This document shows, piece by piece, positions 20,335-28,496 of a stretch of 64,000 nucleotides of DNA (position 1 is the stretch's first letter; every line of letters starts with the position of its first letter). Below the pieces are notes generated by a model. The model did no database searches. It was given only the letters and a program-made list of their open reading frames with translations, and was not told the DNA's origin. The stretch comes from Acinetobacter genomosp. 15BJ (GTDB lineage Bacteria > Pseudomonadota > Gammaproteobacteria > Pseudomonadales > Moraxellaceae): assembly GCF_000400715.1 (NCBI RefSeq), contig NZ_KE007347.1, positions 310,001 through 374,000 on the forward strand. The letters are read 5' to 3'. The position numbers and the translations under genes were made by a program.

Positions 20335-20682
20335 GTTGAGGCTAAAGACATTTGTTTAGAAAAAATTATTGATAATAAAATACAAAATATATACATATCA
20401 TTTGATAAGTATGACTCACCAAAATTTCAAATATATTTTAACCTCCATCAGCTCGTTCCTGATATTGAGTTTATATCTTCGGAAAGTTTGGTGAGAAAAT
20501 CAAATCAATATGTATGTTTTTGGGGTAAACCCTGGTGGTTACCTAGAATATTTTGGACAGATGCTATGTCAAAATATTTGATCAAAAAATTATTGTTGAT
20601 AATAAAACAAATCCTTGATTTTTTAAAAACAGGCGTAAGAGGGGAAAATATTGGTAATAAAAAAATTTTATTTAAAAAATAG
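20335..20682 (+). pseudogene. 5'-truncated hypothetical protein fragment
   Basis: A continuous frame of about 115 codons runs from the junction at 20331 to a stop at 20682, with no start codon of its own near the junction. It contains YISFDKYDSPKFQIYFNLHQ, then a Trp-rich stretch (CFWGKPWWLPRIFWTD) and a basic hydrophobic end. I do not recognise it. AT-rich composition and its place just before a toxin tail suggest it may be the end of an immunity gene. Its lost 5' end faces the lost 5' end of copy B, so one deletion probably removed both. Confidence 0.5.
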
Positions 20683-20809
20683 TTATCACATAATATGCTA
20701 GATCAGGTGAAAATTAGTTTGAATTGAGTAAAAATGGAAGAGTTTGAGTTCCAGAATAAGAAACTCTAAAAGGTTATGAATAGCACCATTGGTTAATTGA
20801 AAGAAATAG

Positions 20810-21034
20810 TTGGGTAGGCAAAAAGTATCCGATGCAATTAAAAATCATCCATGGAACTTAAAGGCAGTTGAAAGATTAACGCATCAACAAATTCATGGAA
20901 ATGTACCTTATGGTCAAAAGAACTATAGCTTTGTTCACCAATGGTAGTATGGAACACTTGCTTGGGCTAAAGGTGCTGAAATATCTATTGGTTCAGGTAT
21001 TGGTTTAGATGTGATGACAGGAGAAGAAGAATGA
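20810..21034 (+). pseudogene. Toxin C-terminal fragment of a polymorphic (Rhs-like) toxin
   Basis: A frame beginning at 20810 reads GRQKVSDAIKNHPWNLKAVE, then RLTHQQIHGNVPYGQKNYSF, is broken by a TAG at 20945-20947 (VHQW-stop-YGTLAWAKG) and ends GSGIGLDVMTGEEE. Its stop (TGA 21032-21034) overlaps the ATG of the next frame (ATGA), the tight coupling usual for toxin and immunity genes. The toxin family is not recognised. The upstream core is missing. This is a relic; the stop could be a W codon (TGG) changed to TAG. Confidence 0.55.
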
Positions 21035-21494
21035 ACTTTAATTATCCCCTTTTAATAAAGGACCCTTTAGCAGTTATTGGTAATATATCTAATGAAGATC
21101 AACTTTCTTATTTAAATGAAAAGGAAGTTGATAAATATGGATTTGAAAATGTCACCTTTATTGATTCATCAGGTTATGAATATGAAATATTATCATTTGA
21201 TAAAAAGAATATTTCTAACCTACCTTTTAAAAAATTCTTGAAAATAATATTAAAAAATTTTGGTGGCCATTATTTAGATTCAAAAAAAATAAAGGAGTAT
21301 GGGTTGAATTTAATCTGTCTTCACCAAGAAAAATAAACTTAGATGAAATCAAAAAAGAACTTACAGATTTATTTTTAAAAAATCCACAATGGTTTAAAAG
21401 TAGTGATTTTAGTCCAGCACAAGCGATTGAGTTGTTTATCAATGAAGCAAGGACAGTGAAAGAATTGATCGAAAATATTTCTGTTTGGTCGTGA
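21031..21494 (+). pseudogene. Putative immunity protein, frameshifted
   Basis: The frame starts at an ATG overlapping the preceding toxin stop and reads MNFNYPLLIKDPLAVIGNIS, then GGHYLDSKK, then breaks in a run of eight A at 21282-21289. Adding one A continues it as GVWVEFNLSSPRKINLDEIK to EARTVKELIENISVWS and a stop at 21492-21494, for about 154 residues. Small size, acidic character, low GC and the overlap with the toxin tail support an immunity protein. I cannot assign a named Imm family. Confidence 0.55.
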
Positions 21495-21693
21495 AGAATT
21501 TTATCTCAATGACCTAGGTCATGCTGGACAGTATTATGATAGTGAAGTTGGAACATTCTATCACTTCATGCGTGACTATGTCCCAGTCACAGGCCATTAT
21601 GCCGAGAATGATCCATTAGGGTTATTTGATGGTCCAAATACCAATGCATATGCCTATAGCAATCCTGTTTCCTATAATGAACTAATAGATTAA
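21481..21693 (+). pseudogene. Rhs-repeat core C-terminal fragment
   Basis: This frame reads LFGREEFYLNDLGHAGQYYD, TFYHFMRDYVPVTGHYAEND and PLGLFDGPNTNAYAYSNPVS, the recognisable end of the Rhs/YD-repeat core (GQYYD..TG..Y...RDY.P..GRY...DPLGL...N.Y.Y..NP). It stops at TAA 21691-21693 where a variable toxin tip would normally follow. It begins within the last codons of the upstream immunity frame, so the two were joined by recombination. Short core pieces of this type provide the homology for swapping displaced toxin tips in Rhs loci (established for Rhs/CdiA orphan modules). Confidence 0.75.
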
Positions 21694-21910
21694 TTTTTTC
21701 CGATAAGGATGGGCATAATTTTTCTTGGTGAAAATCTTGATGGTTGCTTAAATTTTATAGTCTAAAGTAATGTTTATAATTGAAGTGATTTCATATATTT
21801 CAATAAAAATATTGTTTTAGGTGGGAGGTGGATAGAGTAATATAAGTAATAGAAAAATTTTAAAAAAATGGGTTAATAATTATATGGTAATTTTTTATAA
21901 AAGGTGGGTT

Positions 21911-22762
21911 ATGGTTGAAATGAGTTGGGTAGGGCCGATAATAAGTGGATTGGTCAGTATGTTAGCATTCTGGGGGTTGAGTTTTTTTCATGAAGATAAG
22001 GTGGATAAAATTGAAAATATAAATTATTTATATTATGGTAAGGCATTTAAGTTTTTTTTGGGTTTTGGTTGTTTTTCTTTCTTTTTTCTTTTGTATGTGT
22101 TTTATAAGACCCATAATTTTTTAGGTTTTTTGTTAGTATTTATTTTATTTTTTATTGCTTTTTTAATATTAATTTATAATGTTTTTTTTGTAAAAATTGG
22201 TTATGATAATGAATTTATATATTATAAAAGCCCTTTTTTAGGGTGTAAAGTTGAACCATGGAGTAAGCTAACTAAAATAGGATGCTCAAATTTACTTCAA
22301 TCAGATTATATGGTTGTTAGAGATATTGGTAGGATTTGGTATTCATATATATTGAATGGGTATGAGGAATTTAATGGTTTTTTGGAAAATAGAGTGCAAG
22401 AGCTTATTTTGGAAGAGTGGTTATTAATAACTTTAAATGAGTTATTTGAATCAAGAGGTGAGTTTTCACATGTAGCTGAACAGGCCCTTAATTCTATAAA
22501 TTTAGATAGCCATATTGTTATTAATCTTGAAAATGAAATACCTGCAAAGTATGTAACTAATCTATATAGATTTAGAAGAGAAAATAATTTAATAAATGTA
22601 AATGATTCGGAATATTTTGATTTTTCATTAAAAAATATAGAGAAAGAGGGTGGGGATATCTATACTTCTTTTATAAATAATGAAAACAAAATTTATTTAA
22701 TTTTCACAAATGATGATGGAAATGTTGTTGGTCTGTTTTCTTTAATAAATGAAAATTTTTAA
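21911..22762 (+). CDS. Membrane protein, putative toxin immunity protein
   Basis: This is the only intact gene of the island (283 residues). ATG 21911 has AAGGTGG six bases upstream; an ATG at 21884 lacks a site. Three hydrophobic helices span about residues 4-25, 45-65 and 68-95 (SFFFLLYVFYKTHNFLGFLL). A soluble region follows with a PH-like pattern (YDNEFIYYKSPFLGCKVEPW), then a C-terminal part ending ENKIYLIFTNDDGNVVGLFS. The gene is very AT-rich. It follows an Rhs core end, precedes an ADP-ribosyltransferase-like fragment, and its tail resembles the fragment at 23117-23478. An immunity role is inferred from context; no family was recognised. Confidence 0.6.
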   Translation: MVEMSWVGPIISGLVSMLAFWGLSFFHEDKVDKIENINYLYYGKAFKFFLGFGCFSFFFLLYVFYKTHNFLGFLLVFILFFIAFLILIYNVFFVKIGYDNEFIYYKSPFLGCKVEPWSKLTKIGCSNLLQSDYMVVRDIGRIWYSYILNGYEEFNGFLENRVQELILEEWLLITLNELFESRGEFSHVAEQALNSINLDSHIVINLENEIPAKYVTNLYRFRRENNLINVNDSEYFDFSLKNIEKEGGDIYTSFINNENKIYLIFTNDDGNVVGLFSLINENF

Positions 22763-22812
22763 ATATTTTTTCTTTTTAAGTAGAGTGGTTTATATAGTGA
22801 TGTAAAATATTT

Positions 22813-23102
22813 ATGAGATTAAAATATTGTAAAAGTAAGGCCATTCCTAGAGGTGATAATGCAACAGCAGAGGCACATACTGGTGGTAAAACTACATCAA
22901 AATTCACCTCATGGACAACGGATATAAATGTAGCTAGACGTTTTGCAACAGAAGGAAATTTTGGTAATGGTGTTATTCTCCAGAAAAATATTTTAGAAAA
23001 TACAATGATAAGAACACGAATTCAATTCTATTTGATGAAAGTGAAGTTTTAATTAAAGGAACTGTAAAAGGAGCTAGGGTGATTCATAATGTTACCAAAT
23101 AA
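22813..23102 (+). pseudogene. ADP-ribosyltransferase-like toxin end, frameshifted
   Basis: The first frame reads KAIPRGDNATAEAHTGGKTT, SKFTSWTTDINVARRFATEG and GVILQKNILENTMIRT. Then one base is missing near 23016-23018 (ACACG where ACACCG fits), and the next frame continues NSILFDESEVLIKGTVKGAR to the TAA at 23100-23102. The order Arg (RGD), Ser-Thr type motif (FTSWT) and Glu-x-Glu (ESEVLI) is the R-S-E signature of ADP-ribosyltransferases. The core and the delivery part are absent, and ATG 22813 has no ribosome-binding site, so this is a displaced toxin tip rather than a gene in use. Confidence 0.6.
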
Positions 23103-23116
23103 TTTTAATTCTCTGA

Positions 23117-23478
23117 ACATCTGGTTTAAAAAACCTAGGGTATAATACTAAAGGACCACTATCTAAGGAGAAAATAAAGAAAATATATAATATTATATTG
23201 TCTTGGATGGAGAGTGATTTAGAGTTTGGTGGTGGAAATGTATTGTATACACCAAAAAGCCTGATTTCTTTACTTAAGATTAGAAGTCAAAGTTCAAAAA
23301 AAGCAATAGGATTTGAGGAAGCTATTCATTATCTTGAAAAAATGAATAATGATACTCAAATTACAAATATGAATTATATTAGGAATAATGATGATAGCTT
23401 GCTTTGGTTTTTTTTGATAAGAATGAAAATGTAGTTTCATTGGTTTTTATTAGTGAAAAAGTCGGTTGTAATCGTTAA
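23117..23478 (+). pseudogene. Putative immunity protein fragment, frameshifted
   Basis: An open frame from 23117 reads NLGYNTKGPLSKEKIKKIYN, WMESDLEFGGGNVLYTPKSL and DDSLLWFF, then breaks in a run of eight T (23408-23415). One extra T continues it as FDKNENVVSLVFISEKVGCNR and a stop at 23476-23478. The tail FDKNENVVSLVFISE resembles FTNDDGNVVGLFSLINE at the end of the gene at 21911. Position directly after the ART-like toxin end suggests a cognate immunity gene. The start is unclear. Confidence 0.5.
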
Positions 23479-23630
23479 AGTTTTTGAGTAAAACACGCCT
23501 AATACTTATTAACTATGTCATTTAAACATAAGGAAATGGTTGGATAGTAAAGTTTATAACTATTTTAAAATCAACTATAGTTGTTATGAAGGTAATTATT
23601 TCGGTTAGCTGTAACAGACGTAACTCAATT

Positions 23631-24210
23631 AAATAACTGTTTTAACTATTTTACACCTATAGCCGGTTTGCTGATTCTTTCAATCCTCCAATCTGATAGT
23701 ACAGAAAGGAGGGGCAATTGTTGTGAAGTTTATTGATCATATTTTTTGCTTTGTTAATGAGAAATCAATCAAGATGACCCATCTTTCACCTAAATAGCTG
23801 AGTTGGTTGTTGGGAATCTTTTGAATTGGCGATATGTAATGGCACACAGAGGAGTGATGCATCGCAAAACTGTCTAGAATATTCTTTAAAGTGAAGTGCG
23901 TATAAATATTCTCAGCATTTAAATAACTGTTTTAACTATTTTACACCTATAGCCGGTTTGCTGATTCTTTCAATCCTCCAATCTGATAGTACAGAAAGGA
24001 GGGGCAATTGTTGTGAAGTTTATTGATCATATTTTTTGCTTTGTTAATGAGAAATCAATCAAGATGACCCATCTTTCACCTAAATAGCTGAGTTGGTTGT
24101 TGGGAATCTTTTGAATTGGCGATATGTAATGGCACACAGAGGAGTGATGCATCGCAAAACTGTCTAGAATATTCTTTAAAGTGAAGTGCGTATAAATATT
24201 CTCAGCATTT
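23631..24210. repeat. Exact 290-bp tandem duplication
   Basis: Bases 23631-23920 are repeated at 23921-24210 with no difference found by eye. The unit contains the last ~184 bp of the dioxygenase gene (minus strand) plus about 106 bp of its 3' flank. The gene itself stays intact because only the downstream copy is extra. There is no terminal inverted repeat, target-site pattern or transposase, so this is a simple tandem duplication, recent or an assembly artefact. Confidence 0.9.
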
Positions 24211-24869
24211 ACATCTTCTAAGCGTTTATTCTTTTCGCTGGGGCTGGCAATGTAATTCTCTCCGCCAGTAATGTTGCTGCTTCGATAGAATAGGTGGGCA
24301 AAGGTAAATGGCTTACCATCCTGATGGAAACTATCAGGCATATTGATTCCTAAGTTCTGCACATCTGAAGTCAATTTAACGAAATGTATGCCGACATAAA
24401 TTGGCAGATAATATTCCTTTAACCCAAAAGTAAGCGCATAGTCTTCAGTAATTAATTGATTCAGATAGTGAGACAGCTTTACATTTTGACTCAGTGCATT
24501 GAAATAGCGAATCGAATCCTGTCCAGATGTAATATTTCCCTGATCATATCCTGAGAGTTCCTGATCATCTTCAGACAAGGTTGTGGGTAACCAAATTGGT
24601 CTGATCTGTTTTTCCCAAGGGAGGATTAAGGCATTGCCATAGCGTATAAAGCGATGATTCTCAGCTGCTGAAAAGGGATCTTGTTCTAAGGCTTTGAATT
24701 CTCTTGCAATGGTTATCTTTGACTCAATATCGATGTCCGACGCTTTATATTGAATAAAGCCATTTTGTCGCAAACTCTCTTTGAGTGTTGAAAATTTAAA
24801 ATCGTAGGTGAAAGGTGATTGATAACTTGAAAGTATGTCTTTAGTTGCTAGATTTTCTTCTACTAACAT
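24027..24869 (-). CDS. 2-oxoglutarate/Fe(II) dioxygenase family protein
   Basis: The 280-residue protein fits the 2OG-Fe dioxygenase family (Pfam 2OG-Fe_Oxy_2 type), whose characterised members hydroxylate free L-amino acids such as isoleucine. The iron ligands His-x-Asp are seen in PDSFHQDGKPFTFAHLF (about residues 182-190), with candidate distal His in SFAMHHSSVCHYISPI near the C-terminus; ENHRFIRYGNALI is another typical stretch. I chose ATG 24869 (AAAGG seven bases upstream) over TTG 24887. It diverges from an amino-acid ABC transporter operon, so its substrate may be an imported amino acid or a product made from one. The 3' end is duplicated downstream. Confidence 0.78.
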   Translation of the reverse strand: MLVEENLATKDILSSYQSPFTYDFKFSTLKESLRQNGFIQYKASDIDIESKITIAREFKALEQDPFSAAENHRFIRYGNALILPWEKQIRPIWLPTTLSEDDQELSGYDQGNITSGQDSIRYFNALSQNVKLSHYLNQLITEDYALTFGLKEYYLPIYVGIHFVKLTSDVQNLGINMPDSFHQDGKPFTFAHLFYRSSNITGGENYIASPSEKNKRLEDVNAENIYTHFTLKNILDSFAMHHSSVCHYISPIQKIPNNQLSYLGERWVILIDFSLTKQKI

Positions 24870-25484
24870 GAGCGGACCTTTTATCAACTTGGGTATTTAA
24901 TAGTCTAGATAAAATATTTAAAATTTGTTAAATTCAAATATAATTATTATTAATAATCATATGTTTTAATATAACAAACGGTTAATTTTATATGAAATAC
25001 AAAAGCTTGCTCGAGCGTTAAGGTTTTTTTAATAATTCTCTCAAAATATGTCGGAAGGTTTAGGCGTTTGTTTTAATTTTTATTGAATGTATTTATCTGT
25101 TTTCTATGTAGGGAATATTTTATTTAGGTTATCTGTCGATTTTATTATATTTTAATCATTTATTTAGATGGCTGTTGATTAGGTTAAGTTTTTTTTCGAG
25201 ATTTATAGCGTAGTACAGTTTTCTCGTGCTACTTAAAATTTTTAATCATTTTTATCTTATATTATTTTACTAAAATAGAAGCGTTCTCTGTTTTTTTGAT
25301 ATCCATACATATGCTTTGCTGCAGTAAAGAATTTAACTGTTTGAATTAGATATAAATCGAATCATCCAAATTTCAGCAAAGCTTAGCAAATAATAATATT
25401 TCATGTGAAATTTCAATCAGCATAGACTCATCCTAAGATAAATAACAACAACGTATTTATCAAAAGAATCAATTTTTCATTCGG
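24870..25484. other. Long AT-rich divergent promoter region
   Basis: About 615 bp between the dioxygenase gene and the ABC operon. There are stops in all frames and no RNA gene, riboswitch or convincing operator that I can see. The length and composition suggest divergent promoters and possibly silencing by an H-NS-like protein; that is inference. Confidence 0.5.
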
Positions 25485-26153
25485 ATGTTTTCTTTGGATT
25501 GGCAGTATATACAGAGTGTGCTGCCGCAGTTCTATGCGGCAACCCTCATGACCTTAAAAATCTCCTTGATTGGTATCGTGTTATCTATTTTATTAGGGCT
25601 GATCTGTAGCGTAATCAGCACTTATCAGGTTCGAGTACTCAATAAAATTGTCAAAGTCTATATCGAGGTTTCCCGCAATACACCCTTGCTCATTCAGCTA
25701 TTTTTTCTTTACTACGGTTTGCCTAAGATCGGGATCAAACTCGATGGATTTACCTGTGGTGTGATTGGTCTGACTTTTTTAGGTGGCAGCTATATGGCAG
25801 AAGCCTTTCGTGCAGGCTTACAGTCAGTTGCGCAAGGGCAGATTGATTCTGCTCGAAGTGTGGGTCTCAACGCCGTGCAAGTCTTTCAGTATGTGGTGTT
25901 TCCGCAAGCATTGTCATTGTCTATTCCAGCCATTGGTGCGAACTGCTTATTCTTGATCAAAGAAAGCTCCATCTTGAGTGCCATTGCAGTGGTGGAACTC
26001 CTGTTTGTGACTAAAGACTTGATTGGGATGGATTACAAAACCACAGAGGCTTTATTCCTATTAATCATGGCCTATCTGATTATCTTGTTACCTGTATCAG
26101 CTTTAACGAGTTATTTGGAATACCGTAGTCGGAAGGTGAGCCATGGGACTTGA
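25485..26153 (+). CDS. Polar amino acid ABC transporter permease 1
   Basis: A 222-residue HisM/GlnP-type inner-membrane permease with about five helices. The coupling motif lies in YMAEAFRAGLQSVAQGQIDSARSVGL (EAA loop, quoted in part: EAFRAGLQSVAQGQIDSAR) with FPQALSLSIPAIG after it. NTPLLIQLFFLYYGLP is also typical. It overlaps the second permease by 11 bp. Together they form the heterodimeric membrane channel. No ribosome-binding site stands out before ATG 25485. Confidence 0.93.
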   Translation: MFSLDWQYIQSVLPQFYAATLMTLKISLIGIVLSILLGLICSVISTYQVRVLNKIVKVYIEVSRNTPLLIQLFFLYYGLPKIGIKLDGFTCGVIGLTFLGGSYMAEAFRAGLQSVAQGQIDSARSVGLNAVQVFQYVVFPQALSLSIPAIGANCLFLIKESSILSAIAVVELLFVTKDLIGMDYKTTEALFLLIMAYLIILLPVSALTSYLEYRSRKVSHGT

Positions 26154-26814
26154 GTATTTATTTCAACCGAGCCATGTCGAACGTTTGCTGTATGGCTTGC
26201 TGCAAACCATCGAAATTGCATTTCTATCCGTGTTTATATCCGCCATTTTCGGAACAGTTTTTGGGGTAATCATGACCTCAAAAAATATGCTGGTCAAAAT
26301 TCTGTGCCGTTTCTATCTGGAAACCATACGAATTGTGCCAATCCTCGTCTTATTGTTTGTTTTCTATTTTGGTTTCGCAACGTGGTTTAACTGGCAGTTG
26401 TCATCGTTTTGGGTCTGTATTTTTGTATTTACCTTGTGGGGAACTGCGGAAATGGGCGATCTGGTACGTGCTTCGATCACCTCAATTGATCAGCATCAAC
26501 GTGATTCGGCCTATGCAGTGGGCTTGAATCATATCCAAGCTTTAACATATGTGATTTTCCCGCAAAGTTTAAAACGGGTAACACCTGGTGCATTAAATTT
26601 GTTTACCCGAATGATTAAAACCAGTTCATTAGCTGTACTGATCGGGATGGTGGAAGTCTTAAAAGTGGGGCAGCAGATTATTGAAAACTCATTATTGACT
26701 GTACCCAGCGCATCGCTGTGGATTTACGGTTTCATCTTTATTCTTTATTTCCTGATTTGTTATCCATTATCGCTTTTAGCAGCGCATTTAGAAAAAGTGT
26801 GGGAGAACGCATGA
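26143..26814 (+). CDS. Polar amino acid ABC transporter permease 2
   Basis: This 223-residue partner permease has the EAA-loop equivalent EMGDLVRASITSIDQHQRDS and FPQSLKRVTPGALNLF. VPILVLLFVFYFGF is the usual third-helix segment. The start overlaps permease 1 and the stop overlaps the ATPase start (ATGA), so the three are translationally coupled. Confidence 0.93.
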   Translation: MGLEYLFQPSHVERLLYGLLQTIEIAFLSVFISAIFGTVFGVIMTSKNMLVKILCRFYLETIRIVPILVLLFVFYFGFATWFNWQLSSFWVCIFVFTLWGTAEMGDLVRASITSIDQHQRDSAYAVGLNHIQALTYVIFPQSLKRVTPGALNLFTRMIKTSSLAVLIGMVEVLKVGQQIIENSLLTVPSASLWIYGFIFILYFLICYPLSLLAAHLEKVWENA

Positions 26815-27542
26815 CTTTGTTATCGATACAGCATTTACACAAGTTTTATAAACAAAGTCATATCTTGCATGGCATTGATCTGGACGTACAACAAGGTGAA
26901 GTGGTGGTGATTTTGGGACCATCAGGTTGTGGAAAAAGCACTTTGCTACGCTGTATGAACGGATTAGAACCCATTCAAGAAGGTGAAATTCAGCTTAAAG
27001 ATGTGGGGGTGTTGGGGCAGGACTTGCCGTGGGATAACGTGCGCCAACAGATTGGGATGGTGTTCCAGAACTATGAATTATTCAAGCATATGAATGTGAT
27101 TGATAACATCTTGCTGGGTCCTCTAAAAGCACAAAAACGCCAACGCGCAGAAGTGGAACAGCTGGCTGATCAATTGTTGCAGCGCGTGGGATTACTGGAT
27201 CGTAAATATGATTATCCCTCCAATTTATCGGGTGGTCAGAAACAGCGGATCGCCATCGTCCGTGCTCTGGTGATGAAACCGAAAGTGATCTTACTGGATG
27301 AAATTACAGCAGCTTTAGATCCTGAAATGGTGCGGGAAGTGCTAGATGTGGTGCTGAAACTGGCACAGGAAGGTATGACCATGTTGATTGTGACTCATGA
27401 AATGGGTTTTGCCCGCAAAGTGGCGGATCGCATTATTTTTATGGATAAGGGCAAGATCATTGAACAAAGCTCGCCAGAAGCATTTTTTCAGCATCCGCAG
27501 ACGGAACGTGCAAGAACCTTTCTCAATATTTTGAATTATTAA
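26811..27542 (+). CDS. Polar amino acid ABC transporter ATP-binding protein
   Basis: A 243-residue GlnQ/ArtP-type ATPase. Walker A is LGPSGCGKSTLLRCMNGLE (about residues 33-51), the Q-loop is in GMVFQNYELFKHMNV, the signature LSGGQKQRIAIVRAL is followed by Walker B VILLDEITAALDPE, and the switch His is in IVTHEMGF. Note DEITAALDP, with Ile and Ala where DEPTSALDP is common; both forms occur in this family. ATG 26811 is preceded by GGGAG and overlaps the upstream stop. Confidence 0.95.
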   Translation: MTLLSIQHLHKFYKQSHILHGIDLDVQQGEVVVILGPSGCGKSTLLRCMNGLEPIQEGEIQLKDVGVLGQDLPWDNVRQQIGMVFQNYELFKHMNVIDNILLGPLKAQKRQRAEVEQLADQLLQRVGLLDRKYDYPSNLSGGQKQRIAIVRALVMKPKVILLDEITAALDPEMVREVLDVVLKLAQEGMTMLIVTHEMGFARKVADRIIFMDKGKIIEQSSPEAFFQHPQTERARTFLNILNY

Positions 27543-27560
27543 AAACGATAAGAGGATTTT

Positions 27561-28463
27561 ATGAGATTGAATTTAGCAATTGGGCAACAGCACTCTTTTT
27601 CAAAAACAAAAATGTTTGGTCTGGGCATCACTTGTGTGTTGATAGTTGGAGTGTTGACGGGTTGTAATCAACCCGCTTCCTCTGAACCCAAAACTACGGC
27701 ACAAGATACTTCACTGGAACAGATTCGGAAAAATGGTGTATTGCGGGTTGGTGTATTTGCGGACAATCCACCTTTTGGTTATGTCGATAGTGCAGGCAAA
27801 AATCAGGGCTTTGATGTGGCACTGGCTAAGCGTGTCACTCAAGATTTACTGGGTGATGAAAATAAAATTCAGTTTGTAGTGGCTGAAGCCGCCAATCGGG
27901 TTGAGTTTCTTAAATCAGGAAAAGTTGATGTGGTTTTTGCCAGCTTTTCTGTGACACCAGAACGGCAACAGGTGGTTGATTTTTCCGAGCCTTATTTAAA
28001 AGCATCGTTAGGGATTGTCTCTCCAAAAGCCAAAGCCATTACTGATGTTAAAAGTCTTGAAGGCAAAACCTTAATTGTAAATAAGGGCTCAAGCTCGGAG
28101 ATTTATTTCAGTAAGAACTACCCCAAAATTCATTTATTGAAATTTGGTCAAAATACCGATGCGTTTAATGCACTGATTGATGGTCGGGGCGATGCCATTT
28201 CACAAGACAGTACCTATGCACTGGCATGGGCAGCCAAGAATCCGAATTATGTGGCGGGTATTCCACAAATTGGTAACGAAGATTTTATTGCAGCGGGCGT
28301 GAAGAAGGGCAATACCCAATTACTGCACTGGCTCAATGATGAAATTAAACAGCTCAGAACGACAGGTGAAGTTCAAAAGATTTATGACCAAACATTGAAG
28401 CCGATTTATGGCGAAAAAGTGAATCCGAATATCTTTTTGGATGTTGATATCCCCAAGCAATAA
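27561..28463 (+). CDS. Amino acid ABC transporter substrate-binding lipoprotein 1
   Basis: A 300-residue binding protein with a lipoprotein signal ending in the lipobox LTGC (Cys about residue 35), so it is membrane-tethered in the periplasm. The mature part is a type II periplasmic fold of the PEB1/GlnH group: IRKNGVLRVGVFADNPPFGY, NQGFDVALAKRV, VDVVFASFSVTPERQQVVDF, SEPYLKASLGIVSPK. It lies 18 bp after the ATPase and is followed by a close paralogue. The ligand is probably a polar or acidic amino acid or cystine. Confidence 0.92.
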   Translation: MRLNLAIGQQHSFSKTKMFGLGITCVLIVGVLTGCNQPASSEPKTTAQDTSLEQIRKNGVLRVGVFADNPPFGYVDSAGKNQGFDVALAKRVTQDLLGDENKIQFVVAEAANRVEFLKSGKVDVVFASFSVTPERQQVVDFSEPYLKASLGIVSPKAKAITDVKSLEGKTLIVNKGSSSEIYFSKNYPKIHLLKFGQNTDAFNALIDGRGDAISQDSTYALAWAAKNPNYVAGIPQIGNEDFIAAGVKKGNTQLLHWLNDEIKQLRTTGEVQKIYDQTLKPIYGEKVNPNIFLDVDIPKQ

Positions 28464-28496
28464 CAGATTTTTATAACGTTAAAAATAGGTGAACGT

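Noticed and set aside
22813..23052. A separate intact small protein of 79 residues
   Set aside because: It has no ribosome-binding site, and the ART-like signature continues in the next frame, showing that it is a broken toxin end.
23631..24210. Insertion sequence or attachment-site duplication
   Set aside because: There are no terminal inverted repeats, transposase or integrase, and the copies are directly adjacent and equal to part of a gene.
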